The position numbers were made by a program, and so were the translations under genes. From an uncultured Kordiimonas sp. (lineage in GTDB: Bacteria > Pseudomonadota > Alphaproteobacteria > Sphingomonadales > Kordiimonadaceae): 64,000 nucleotides of DNA. Shown here in pieces: positions 47,201 through 54,448 of this stretch. The stretch is from positions 373,529 through 437,528 of the forward strand of contig CANLMI010000002.1 of NCBI GenBank assembly GCA_947492375.1, given 5' to 3'. Under the pieces are notes generated by a model. It had not been told where the DNA came from. It was given only the letters and a program-made list of their open reading frames with translations, and ran no database searches. Numbering within the stretch: position 1 is the stretch's first letter; each line of letters starts with the position of its first letter.

Positions 47201-48030
47201 CTATCACAAAAAACATATCACCATCAGCTCATACCGAAATCATGGAAAACCTGAATACAGTCCAAAGCGACAATGATGTACGCATTTTATTTGCGATTGA
47301 AAGTGGCTCACGCGCATGGGGCTTTCCATCGCCTGATAGCGATTACGATGTTCGGTTTGTATATGCTCATTCGCCGGATTGGTATTTAACAACAACACCG
47401 GGGCGCGATGTCATCGAATTACCATTATTCGACGAAAATACGCACTATGAAAACCGCTACGAGCACGATCTGGATATCAATGGCTGGGATTTAAAGAAAG
47501 CCTTAAACTTACTCATGAAGCCAAACCCGGTTTTGCTCGAGTGGCTTTCAAGCCCGATCAGATATATGTGGAACGAGGAAGCCTGTGACGATTTAACTGC
47601 TCTTTCAAGAAAAGCTACCTTTGGGCCTGCTTGCCTAAATCATTACCTAAACCTTGGAAGGCGCCAGTGGAACACTTATGTTGGCGACAAAGCTGAGGTC
47701 AATCTGAAGAAATATTTTTACATCGTTCGCCCCGCTATGGCGATCAGATGGTTAAGGATGAATCCTGATATAACGCCTCCAATGAACTTTTATGATTTGA
47801 AGGCGGGTATTAATTTATCAGCGAATCTTAATGAACAACTGGACGAACTCCTTGAAAAGAAAAGTCGCTCAAAGGAACTTGGTGAAGCCAAAAGAATAGG
47901 TATCGTTGATAAGTTCGTAATGGATGAGTTTTTCTGGGCATCAGAAGCTGTAAAAACAACACCCAAAGCCTTTAACAACCTGCAAAATGAAGCGAACGAC
48001 ATCTTCAGGAAATGGATTAAAAACCAATGA
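47197..48030 (+). CDS. RlaP-type nucleotidyltransferase
   Basis: A protein of 277 aa of the polymerase-beta-like nucleotidyltransferase fold. The catalytic signature is GSRAWGFPSPDSDYDVRF (residues 37-54), with Gly37-Ser38 and Asp49/Asp51 as metal ligands; Asp93 in HDLDINGWDL is a candidate third acidic residue. The following wording (KALNLLMKPNPVLLEWLSSPI) is typical of PF10127, named RlaP for RNA-ligase-associated pathway, often found beside RtcB. A role in adding nucleotides to RNA ends has been proposed for the family. It overlaps both neighbours by 4 bases. Confidence 0.85.
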   Translation: MTITKNISPSAHTEIMENLNTVQSDNDVRILFAIESGSRAWGFPSPDSDYDVRFVYAHSPDWYLTTTPGRDVIELPLFDENTHYENRYEHDLDINGWDLKKALNLLMKPNPVLLEWLSSPIRYMWNEEACDDLTALSRKATFGPACLNHYLNLGRRQWNTYVGDKAEVNLKKYFYIVRPAMAIRWLRMNPDITPPMNFYDLKAGINLSANLNEQLDELLEKKSRSKELGEAKRIGIVDKFVMDEFFWASEAVKTTPKAFNNLQNEANDIFRKWIKNQ

Positions 48031-48476
48031 GACCCAGAGGTATATTGAAGGATATCGCATATGGCTTCTGCAACACCTTTAATAGCCGAAACAATGATGT
48101 TGATGGCTATTGGGGTATCGGAGTTTTATACCTGCATGCCATTGAGCATAATACTCAGGTAGTATGTATTGACCTTTTGCGACGCACAATCAGCCCAAAA
48201 AGTAATCGATTACAAATATTGGCAAACACTTATGCTAACTATATTTCGAATAGGGCTAATCAATATGGCTTACCAAATGATTGGATAACAGCCGCAACCG
48301 TGATGCTCAGGTTTAATTGTACTGAAGGCGCACAACCTTACCGTTCAGCTTGCGGTGACCCGTATGTAATCGAAATGTCATTTCAGGCCAAAACAGGTTT
48401 CCAACATACTAATCAAAAAACAGGCTATTGCCGCCCACACAACCCCAAGCGTGAACGACGCAGGTGGAATGATTAA
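48027..48476 (+). CDS. Unknown protein of the RNA-repair operon
   Basis: A protein of 149 aa, basic at the C terminus (CRPHNPKRERRRWND), which suits nucleic-acid binding. The middle reads SRNNDVDGYWGIGVLYLHA, then VVCIDLLRRTISPKSNRLQILANTYANYI. I do not recognise the family. It overlaps the RlaP gene by 4 bases (ATGA) and precedes rtcA by 29 bp, so translation is coupled to RNA-repair genes. Confidence 0.7.
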   Translation: MRPRGILKDIAYGFCNTFNSRNNDVDGYWGIGVLYLHAIEHNTQVVCIDLLRRTISPKSNRLQILANTYANYISNRANQYGLPNDWITAATVMLRFNCTEGAQPYRSACGDPYVIEMSFQAKTGFQHTNQKTGYCRPHNPKRERRRWND

Positions 48477-48505
48477 ATTAACAACACTTATTGTATAAAT
48501 AAAAA

Positions 48506-49543
48506 ATGAAAAAAATAATAAAAATTGATGGTAACAAAGGCGAAGGTGGCGGGCAGGTTCTGCGCACCAGCCTTAGCCTTTCAATGATAACTGGGCACCC
48601 TTTTATCATAGAGAATATTCGCGCAAACAGGAAAAAACCAGGCCTGATGCGTCAGCATCTAACCTGCGTTAAAGCAGCGGCAACTATCTGCGACGCTACA
48701 ATTGAAGGCGCGGAGCTTGGTGCAGGCACCGTTTCTTTCTTTCCAAATGCGGTAAAGGCTGGCAAATATGATTTTTCGATTGGCACTGCAGGCAGCACAA
48801 TGCTTGTTTTGCAAACCTTATTGCCGGCCTTAATGCTAACGAATAATCCATCGAAACTGCATTTGAGTGGCGGTACACATAATAAACAAGCCCCAAGCTT
48901 TGAATTTATCAACAATGCGTATATACCCATGCTTGCCAAAATGGGGGTGCATATTGATGGTTCGCTGGAACGTCGTGGTTTCTTTCCAGCGGGCGGTGGT
49001 CAAGTCGCCTTTAGCATCACACCGACTACGAAGTTAAACCCAATCGACCTCAGTGACGGCGGCAATATCAAAAAGGTTCTGGCGAAAGCTATTTTAGCTA
49101 AAATTCCTATAAACATTGGACCGCGCGAATTAAAGGTTGCCAAATCACGCCTCAATATCGATGAGGCGAACTGCATAGTAATTGATGATCGTAACACCGA
49201 CGGCCCCGGCAATACGTTCTGTATTGAAGTTCAGCATGAACATTTGACGGAAGTTTTTGTCCAACACGGCGAACTTGGCGTTTCCGCAGAAAACGTGGCC
49301 AAAAACGCCTGCCGTTCTGCTGCGCGGTATTTACGCGCACCTGATGCGGCTGTGGGCCCATATCTCGCTGATCAGCTATTGCTGCCGATGGCACTGGCAG
49401 GCAAAGGCAAGTTTACGACGTTACGGCCCAGCCTGCATACAACAACAAATATCGATACGATTAAACAGTTTCTCGATATTGATATCCAATTAACTGAAAC
49501 TGGTGATGGTGTTTGGACCATTGAAATAGGGAGAAAATTTTAA
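48506..49543 (+). CDS. rtcA: RNA 3'-terminal phosphate cyclase
   Basis: A protein of 345 aa. It opens with IDGNKGEGGGQVLRTSLSLS, the RtcA signature, and has the insert-domain motif RRGFFPAGGGQV near residue 157. The histidine that takes AMP is His311 in TLRPSLHTTTNID. RtcA converts RNA 3'-phosphates to 2',3'-cyclic phosphates, the form some ligases and toxins act on. Its stop overlaps the next start by one base (TAATG). Its presence with RtcB defines the rtcBA core of this operon. Confidence 0.95.
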   Translation: MKKIIKIDGNKGEGGGQVLRTSLSLSMITGHPFIIENIRANRKKPGLMRQHLTCVKAAATICDATIEGAELGAGTVSFFPNAVKAGKYDFSIGTAGSTMLVLQTLLPALMLTNNPSKLHLSGGTHNKQAPSFEFINNAYIPMLAKMGVHIDGSLERRGFFPAGGGQVAFSITPTTKLNPIDLSDGGNIKKVLAKAILAKIPINIGPRELKVAKSRLNIDEANCIVIDDRNTDGPGNTFCIEVQHEHLTEVFVQHGELGVSAENVAKNACRSAARYLRAPDAAVGPYLADQLLLPMALAGKGKFTTLRPSLHTTTNIDTIKQFLDIDIQLTETGDGVWTIEIGRKF

Positions 49544-49872
49544 TGGATGAAAATGTTAAACTTGTTAGTTCTGATATGCTTGCGCCTATCAAGATCGAGC
49601 ATAACGTAGATGAAATTTTTTTCGAAGATGAAATGACACAGAATTACAATTTCTTAATTTATCATTTCGAGAAATATGGTGCTTATATGTCAACAAGGGC
49701 GTATTTAGACGAAATCGAATCTGTTGCACTATTCGGCCCCTTTGCTAATAAAAATAGCACGGAAATAATCGAAGTACCTGAGTTTAAAAAAGAGGTAATC
49801 GCCTATTTCAGGCGACGCTATTTTGAACTACAAACTTTCGGCAAAGACGGATACCAAACAATAAGAGAATAA
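49543..49872 (+). CDS. Small acidic unknown protein of the RNA-repair operon
   Basis: A protein of 109 aa, acidic in the first half (VDEIFFEDEMTQNYNFLIYHFEKYG). I do not recognise it. There is a predicted mixed alpha/beta content and no membrane segment. It starts in the rtcA stop codon (TAATG) and ends 7 bp before the phosphatase gene, so it is translated with both. Confidence 0.65.
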   Translation: MDENVKLVSSDMLAPIKIEHNVDEIFFEDEMTQNYNFLIYHFEKYGAYMSTRAYLDEIESVALFGPFANKNSTEIIEVPEFKKEVIAYFRRRYFELQTFGKDGYQTIRE

Positions 49873-49879
49873 CATACTC

Positions 49880-50323
49880 ATGAAACCTCTCGTTCTTTTT
49901 GACATTGATGGTACACTTGCTGATATCGGTCATCGCCGCCACCATGTTATGGGCGACAATCAGAACTGGGCGGCTTTCTTTAAAGAAATGGGCGATGACA
50001 CTCCAAACAAACCCATTGTTAACCTCTATCAGACGCTCAAAGCAGCATCCACCTATGATCTTGTGATTGTATCCGCACGACCTGAGAACTACAGACCTTT
50101 AACTGAGCAATGGCTGTTTTGGAATGGGATTGAATTTGACCGTCTGATTATGCGGCCTGAAAAAGATTACCGACCAGATACGGAGATCAAGAAGGAAATT
50201 CTGGCTCTGCTAATATCAGAAGGCCGGGAGATCACCTTTGTTGTTGACGATAGAGACAGCGTTGTAGAGATGTGGCGTGAGAACGGCATTACCTGTCTTC
50301 AATGCGCCCCAGGTAATTTCTAA
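49880..50323 (+). CDS. Free-standing Pnkp-type polynucleotide 3'-phosphatase (HAD fold)
   Basis: A protein of 147 aa. HAD motif I is FDIDGTLAD (Asp8, Asp10), motif II SARPEN (Ser65, Arg67), motif III Lys104/Lys105 and motif IV VVDDRDSVVEMW (Asp123, Asp124). The end VVDDRDSVVEMWRENGITCL, followed by QCAPGNF, closely resembles the phosphatase half of T4 polynucleotide kinase-phosphatase (there: DDRTQVVEMWRRIG, then ASGDF). The kinase half is missing. It probably removes 2',3'-cyclic or 3'-phosphates from RNA ends. Last gene of the rtc operon. Confidence 0.85.
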   Translation: MKPLVLFDIDGTLADIGHRRHHVMGDNQNWAAFFKEMGDDTPNKPIVNLYQTLKAASTYDLVIVSARPENYRPLTEQWLFWNGIEFDRLIMRPEKDYRPDTEIKKEILALLISEGREITFVVDDRDSVVEMWRENGITCLQCAPGNF

Positions 50324-50440
50324 ATTAATCATTGGGAGCGTTATCAAAGAATGTTCCCCGTCTGGCCTTGTCGGACCAAAATTGGTAATTACCTAAGAGA
50401 GGACTTTGATTTCATTTTAAATATTGTCAAGGAACGGAGA

Positions 50441-50689
50441 ATGAAAGCTAAATCCATTATCATTAAGTTCAGAAGTGTCAAAGAAGCTGCTAATCAGGCC
50501 ATTAAGAACATCTGCCGTGCAAACCGGAAGCTTTATTCGACTGAGGAAAAGATACGGATCGCTATTAAAAGCCTGAGCCGTGAGACATCAATCACGGGGC
50601 TATGCCGCCGTGCAGGCATAGCTCAGAGCATGTACTACAAATGATCAAAAGAATTCGTCTATGACGATAGATACAGAGCTTTCTGTTAA
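50441..50689 (+). pseudogene. Broken transposase fragment (HTH_Tnp_1 / IS3 OrfA-like)
   Basis: The reading frame from the ATG at 50441 has RKLYSTEEKIRIAIKSLSRE, then GLCRRAGIAQSMYYK, the helix-turn-helix of IS3-type OrfA transposases. In intact relatives the next residues are WSKEF. Here the Trp codon is TGA (50642-50644), after which SKEF continues in frame, so a TGG-to-TGA change ended the gene. Homology stops soon after and the rest of the transposase is absent. It sits just inside the right end of the putative transposon and cannot move it. Confidence 0.75.
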
Positions 50690-50782
50690 TGGCAGTTTGC
50701 ACTTATTTAAAACTGGTTTAGTTGGGGGCTTTTAAACACCAACCCTAAGCAGCAAACCACAACCCCCATCGTACTTAGTCAT

Positions 50783-50809
50783 TATTCTCGCTAATTGTGA
50801 AAATGGACA
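50783..50809 (-). repeat. Right terminal inverted repeat
   Basis: Read on the minus strand it starts TGTCCATTTTCACA and contains a full copy of the 18-bp motif (50786-50803). It ends 9 bp before the CCA end of the tRNA gene. Confidence 0.65.
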
Positions 50810-50818
50810 AATGGAAAG

Positions 50819-50895
50819 TGGTGGGCCCTGCAGGACTCGAACCTGCGACCAAACCGTTATGAGCGGTTTGCTCTAACCAACTGAGCTAAGGGCCC
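50819..50895 (-). tRNA. tRNA-Ile2 (anticodon CAU)
   Basis: A 77-nt gene that includes an encoded CCA. The acceptor stem is GGGCCCT with AGGGCCC, the anticodon loop is CTCATAA on a CGGTT-closed stem, and the T arm is GCAGG-TTCGAGT-CCTGC. The CTCATAA loop and the overall sequence match tRNA-Ile2, whose CAU anticodon is read as AUA after TilS adds lysidine, rather than elongator Met. The putative transposon end lies 9 bp beyond its 3' end. Confidence 0.88.
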
Positions 50896-51008
50896 TTAGA
50901 TGCGATTACCTAGCAAATGCTTATAGGAAAGGGTAGTGAAAAATGCATTAGAGCATAATCTTTTTTTGGGGATGCTATAAAATCAACCGCTCTGACTGAA
51001 TTCTATAC

Positions 51009-51224
51009 TTATAAAGCATCAATTTCGTCACGCAATTGAGCCCCTTTGTCAGTTACAATGCGTTCCAAAGTTACAATTCTGGCTTCTAATTCTCTAATCA
51101 ATTTTATGGTGTCTTCATCGCTCTGTGCTGCCGCTATCTTTTTCTTGGTAGATATCCAATTATTCAATGTCCCCGCTAAAAATACGATACCTACAATCAT
51201 AACGATCATTGTATAAGTTCCCAT
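51009..51224 (-). CDS. Small membrane protein, PspB-like
   Basis: A protein of 71 aa. One N-terminal membrane segment (MIVMIVGIVFLAGTL) is followed by a charged helix and a coiled coil, IRELEARIVTLERIVTDKGAQL. Size, order and the LERIVTDK wording resemble PspB, which with PspC reports membrane stress and binds PspA. No pspA or pspC is next to it, so the name is tentative. Surrounding DNA holds no other gene on this strand. Confidence 0.55.
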   Translation of the reverse strand: MGTYTMIVMIVGIVFLAGTLNNWISTKKKIAAAQSDEDTIKLIRELEARIVTLERIVTDKGAQLRDEIDAL

Positions 51225-51600
51225 GAGCCATCCTATCTTTTATCATTATTTAAGAATATCATATGGGAATTCCGAATATATTCTACAATCCAAATTTTTG
51301 CCTTTTAATATCCGCAATAACCACGAATAAATTAATAGTGAAACTAGTGAAGAGTGCTTTCCTTACTTCAAAAGCTTCGATATAAAGTGACCAGTATTTG
51401 TTTTTGGTGAGGAAAGCAGCCCCTTTCTTTCCAAAAAGAACCCTGCCTTCAAATGAAGGCGGGGTTTTTAATTATCAATCGTGCTGATTTAAAAAACCTT
51501 TAATCGTAAAATCTATGGCTTTAATCTGATTTATATAGATTAAATTCAAAAATTTGCGTAAATTAATAATATCGGATATTTAGCTGAAAGAGATAAATGA
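51225..51600. other. Intergenic region with a possible small RNA
   Basis: These 376 bp hold no protein gene. On the plus strand, 51385-51440 has a TATAAA element, then a purine-rich stretch with GGAAAG / CTTTCC pairing, and then a strong terminator at 51441-51469. With no coding gene upstream, the terminator suggests a small RNA of about 80 nt. No known family is recognised. Confidence 0.35.
51441..51469 (+). terminator. Rho-independent terminator without an upstream coding gene
   Basis: CCCTGCCTTC (51441-51450) pairs with GAAGGCGGGG (51455-51464), with one T-G pair, over a 4-nt loop and is followed by TTTTT. It has the form of a strong terminator on the plus strand. It could also partly serve transcription from the other side. 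Confidence 0.7.
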
Positions 51601-51945
51601 ATGGCTGGACCAATAAGTTCAACGAGCGGCATTGCAGCAGGATTCCAAACTCTACAATCCCGTACATCACAATCAAATAATCAGGACGCTACTGAAAATT
51701 CAACAGCAACAGATACACAAGCTATTGAAAATGATACCGTCTTGGATATAGCAAATCCCGTTCTGGATACTGAGAATATTCTCGAACAGGCCTCTTTACA
51801 AGGCTTGGAAATAAACACCTCTCTAAATAGTTCCGAGGCAATTGACCTCGCCAGTATACTTGAAAGAGAAATTAGTTCAGGTAGTTTATCTGTTGCCAAT
51901 ATCAGGCCAGAGAATTTATCACCGTTACTAGATCAAACGCTATAA
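51601..51945 (+). CDS. Unknown small protein
   Basis: A protein of 114 aa, rich in Ser, Thr, Asn and Gln in the first 45 residues and acidic further on (LDIANPVLDTENILEQASLQGLEI). No signal peptide, membrane segment or known motif. The ATG at 51601 has AAAGAGA upstream. It looks like a disordered protein of low complexity; expression is uncertain. It lies 43 bp before the sulfatase-fold gene. Confidence 0.45.
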   Translation: MAGPISSTSGIAAGFQTLQSRTSQSNNQDATENSTATDTQAIENDTVLDIANPVLDTENILEQASLQGLEINTSLNSSEAIDLASILEREISSGSLSVANIRPENLSPLLDQTL

Positions 51946-51988
51946 GCAATAGTTACTTGCAATTATCGCTGAATAAATCTGTAATTCC

Positions 51989-53683
51989 ATGAAATGGATT
52001 AGACCCAGTTTTACGAATGTCTATAACTTTCCCATTATTGTTATAGCGCTTTTACTTGGTCTCTTTCATGCTCTTGCCGTTAACAGTGTCTATACTGCGC
52101 TTCTTTTAAGTACGAATTATTTATGGATGCTCTCACTGATCATCTTAATAACGGCTATCGCTGGGAAAGTTCACCGCTTATTCCTGATAGTAATAAGCTG
52201 TTCCAGTGTATTCTTGTTATCGTTAGAGTTGCTGATTAATCGCGTAACAGGATTACATTTAAACTATTTTGTTTTTCAGAGCCTACGCGAACAGCTTAAT
52301 GACAAGTGGGAAGCCGCTGTAATAACGGCTTTCTTTTTAGCCATATTATATTTCATTTATAAGACCACAAAACAACATCATGCTCGAATTTGGAAAGCTC
52401 ATGTTAAGGTAAAAACACGCACGTTACTAAGCATAGGATTTACATCATTCGCAATGACGCAGGTGACATATTCTTTGGGTTACTTTTATGGAAACCTTGA
52501 GAGTATAAGCACCAAAAGACATCTTGGAATACTCATTGTACCCCATCCATATTATATCAAAAAAACTATATCATTTTTATCAGGCGAACCTTTTGACAAT
52601 CCATTTTCGGCATCACGAATATCCAACAAGCTCAGCAATGTTCTGAATAGTTCAAAAATTGACCTACCTCCCAAAAACTACAAGCACCTAAATATTATTA
52701 TGGTTATCGTGGATAGCCTGCGCAGCAGGGATATCAAAACCTACGCGGAACTTGCGCCGAACCTTATAAAGTGGTCACAGCAATCGAGCTTTCACTCCTA
52801 TACCCATTACAGTACCTCAAACTGCACACATTTTAGTATATACAGTTTACTATCCGGTGAGTTTCCAAATAAATTTAGTACGGCTAGACAAAACCCAGCG
52901 CTTTCCCCTTCTCTGCAAACACTTAAAAATTATGGATATATTTTTTCAACCAGCGAAGCTGACACCCTTGACTGGTATGACACAGCAAACACCGTATTTG
53001 CAGGGCAAGTCAAAAGACATATCGTTGAGGAATATATAAATACTAAAGACTTAGCAGCCATTCAAAATACACTGACGCAAATTAAATCATATCGTGAGAA
53101 TGAACAGCCATATCTACATGTGACTTACCTAAATGGTACACACTTTCCTTATAATGACATAGCAGCCGACATTACCACTTCAGCTCTTGATCAATATTTC
53201 GCTGCAATAAAAAAGTTAGATAAAAACCTGAACTTCTTACTCGAAGAGGTACAATCGTTAAATATACTGGATGACACACTTGTAATTCTTACCTCAGATC
53301 ACGGGGAAGAAGTTTTTGAAGATGGCATCATTGGCCATAGTAGCCGCTTAAGCCCTGACCAAGTTTTAGTACCCATTATGATTTTCGATCAAACTCAAAG
53401 GGGGCCAAAACAACTGATGCCCAAAAGCCATATGGACATTATGCCCTATATATTGGAATCCATGAACATCAAACGATCGAATAAACCTTATAACGAGCCC
53501 GTCGTTCTCGCAAACTGTGATTATGATTACCCGAATGGATTTGCCGTTATCCAAGAAGGAAGTAGGTCTGATTTTCTGCTGGACGATGGCTTTTTATATG
53601 GAACACAAACCCCATATTCAAACACTTCTATTGAACAGCTCAAAACCGATACCAAAACATTACTTAAAAAATTACATGAGTAA
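51989..53683 (+). CDS. Inner-membrane sulfatase-fold protein, YejM/LtaS-like
   Basis: A protein of 564 aa. Four or five membrane segments lie in the first 170 residues, followed by a periplasmic alkaline-phosphatase-superfamily domain. Metal and nucleophile motifs are IIMVIVDSLRS (Asp242), HYSTSNCTHFSIYSLLSG (Thr280) and VILTSDHGEEVFEDG. The SNxTxxGIxSLxxG-type segment resembles E. coli YejM (PbgA), a sensor of LPS balance, and LTA synthases. Whether it is an enzyme or a regulator is open. It stands alone, convergent with the TetR gene. Confidence 0.8.
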   Translation: MKWIRPSFTNVYNFPIIVIALLLGLFHALAVNSVYTALLLSTNYLWMLSLIILITAIAGKVHRLFLIVISCSSVFLLSLELLINRVTGLHLNYFVFQSLREQLNDKWEAAVITAFFLAILYFIYKTTKQHHARIWKAHVKVKTRTLLSIGFTSFAMTQVTYSLGYFYGNLESISTKRHLGILIVPHPYYIKKTISFLSGEPFDNPFSASRISNKLSNVLNSSKIDLPPKNYKHLNIIMVIVDSLRSRDIKTYAELAPNLIKWSQQSSFHSYTHYSTSNCTHFSIYSLLSGEFPNKFSTARQNPALSPSLQTLKNYGYIFSTSEADTLDWYDTANTVFAGQVKRHIVEEYINTKDLAAIQNTLTQIKSYRENEQPYLHVTYLNGTHFPYNDIAADITTSALDQYFAAIKKLDKNLNFLLEEVQSLNILDDTLVILTSDHGEEVFEDGIIGHSSRLSPDQVLVPIMIFDQTQRGPKQLMPKSHMDIMPYILESMNIKRSNKPYNEPVVLANCDYDYPNGFAVIQEGSRSDFLLDDGFLYGTQTPYSNTSIEQLKTDTKTLLKKLHE

Positions 53684-53685
53684 CT

Positions 53686-54330
53686 TTAGGATAAAGCCAA
53701 GCTATTCAAAACAAGTTCAGTCACTATTTTTTTTGCGTCTTCAAACTGAGACTTACTTAAAACTTCATCGCCGTTCATAACACTCATTTGCGCTTCAAAG
53801 TCAGCATAATGCTGTGTAGTAGCCCAAATCATATAAAATAGATAACGCGCTTTAATCGGCTTCAATTTACCTTCTTCAACCCAGCGTTCAATAACCTTTT
53901 CCCGACTCTCCAGCCATGGTTTTACAGTGTTATGCAAATACTCTTGAATAAACGGCGCCCCGCTTGCCATCTCAATTGCCCATAGCCGTGAGCCATGAGG
54001 GCGGTTGCGTGCTAGGTCCATTTTAGAGGCAACATAATGACGGAATGCTGACTTGGGATCGTCTATATCATCAAACGTGTCAGCCGCCTTCAACCAAACC
54101 GAACAAATATCTTCAACAACTGTGCGGTATAAATCTTCCTTACTTCCAAAATAATAATACACATTGGGCTTTGGCACTCCTGCCCGTTTTGCGATTAAAT
54201 CAACACTTGCCCCATCAAAGCCTTTCTCCGCAAAAACCGTTTCCGCAGCATGCAATATCTTTACGACATTTTCCCGGCGAATATGCGCTTTATGCTTACC
54301 GTTTTTGCCTTGTGGATTATCAAATTGCAT
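53686..54330 (-). CDS. rutR: TetR family regulator, RutR-like
   Basis: A protein of 214 aa. The HTH is ILHAAETVFAEKGFDGASVDLIA, then AGVPKPNVYYYFGSKEDLYRTV. The C-terminal domain (AIEMASGAPFIQEYLHNTVKPW, then FYMIWATTQHYADFEAQM) is of the TetR_C_3 (YcdC/RutR) type. RutR senses uracil or thymine and controls pyrimidine use. Two close matches to its E. coli box lie in this window near a receptor and cdd-upp, which supports the name. It is convergent with the sulfatase-fold gene, with two bases between stops. Confidence 0.75.
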   Translation of the reverse strand: MQFDNPQGKNGKHKAHIRRENVVKILHAAETVFAEKGFDGASVDLIAKRAGVPKPNVYYYFGSKEDLYRTVVEDICSVWLKAADTFDDIDDPKSAFRHYVASKMDLARNRPHGSRLWAIEMASGAPFIQEYLHNTVKPWLESREKVIERWVEEGKLKPIKARYLFYMIWATTQHYADFEAQMSVMNGDEVLSKSQFEDAKKIVTELVLNSLALS

Positions 54331-54388
54331 ACTCCCCCCCTATGATCTGATCATTTGCTTACATCCTAGTAAAATACCCACTTACAGA

Positions 54389-54421
54389 TAAAAAGAAAGC
54401 CCGAGTTGCCCCGAGCTTTCC
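54389..54421 (-). terminator. Terminator of the large TonB receptor gene
   Basis: On the minus strand, GAAAGCTCG pairs with CGGGCTTTC (one wobble) over an 8-nt loop, followed by TTTTTATC. It lies 28 bp after the receptor stop codon at 54449. Confidence 0.7.
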
Positions 54422-54448
54422 AAAACATTTACTTCATAGATAGGTTGA

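Larger units (their letters stand above)
43336..50809. mobile_element. Putative non-autonomous transposon carrying an RNA-repair operon
   Basis: Both boundaries begin TGTCCATTTT in inverted orientation, and the outer 27 bp match at 19 positions. The 18-bp motif TTTTCACAATWARCGAGA occurs once at the right end and three further times at the left end. Ends starting with TGT that carry several internal transposase-binding repeats are known from Tn7, Tn5053/Tn402 and IS21-type elements. The flanking 5-mers are AAGGG (43331-43335) and AATGG (50810-50814), a target duplication with one mismatch or chance. The 7474-bp interior holds the rtc genes and no transposase, only a broken transposase fragment. 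The boundary is inferred from sequence. Confidence 0.65.

Noticed and set aside
43336-50809. CRISPR-like reading of the 18-bp repeats
   Set aside because: Spacing is irregular, copies are degenerate, and there are no cas genes.
50819-50895. Elongator or initiator tRNA-Met reading of the CAU anticodon
   Set aside because: The CTCATAA loop and the acceptor and arm sequence fit tRNA-Ile2; the initiator's C1-A72 mismatch is absent.
50819-50895. Integrative island with an attachment site in the tRNA
   Set aside because: No integrase and no repeated tRNA 3' segment at 43.3 kb. The TGT ends and internal repeats fit a transposon better.
53686-54380. RutR box upstream of the rutR-like gene itself
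   Set aside because: TGATCTGATCA near 54344 is a dyad but does not match TTGACCAnnTGGTCAA.
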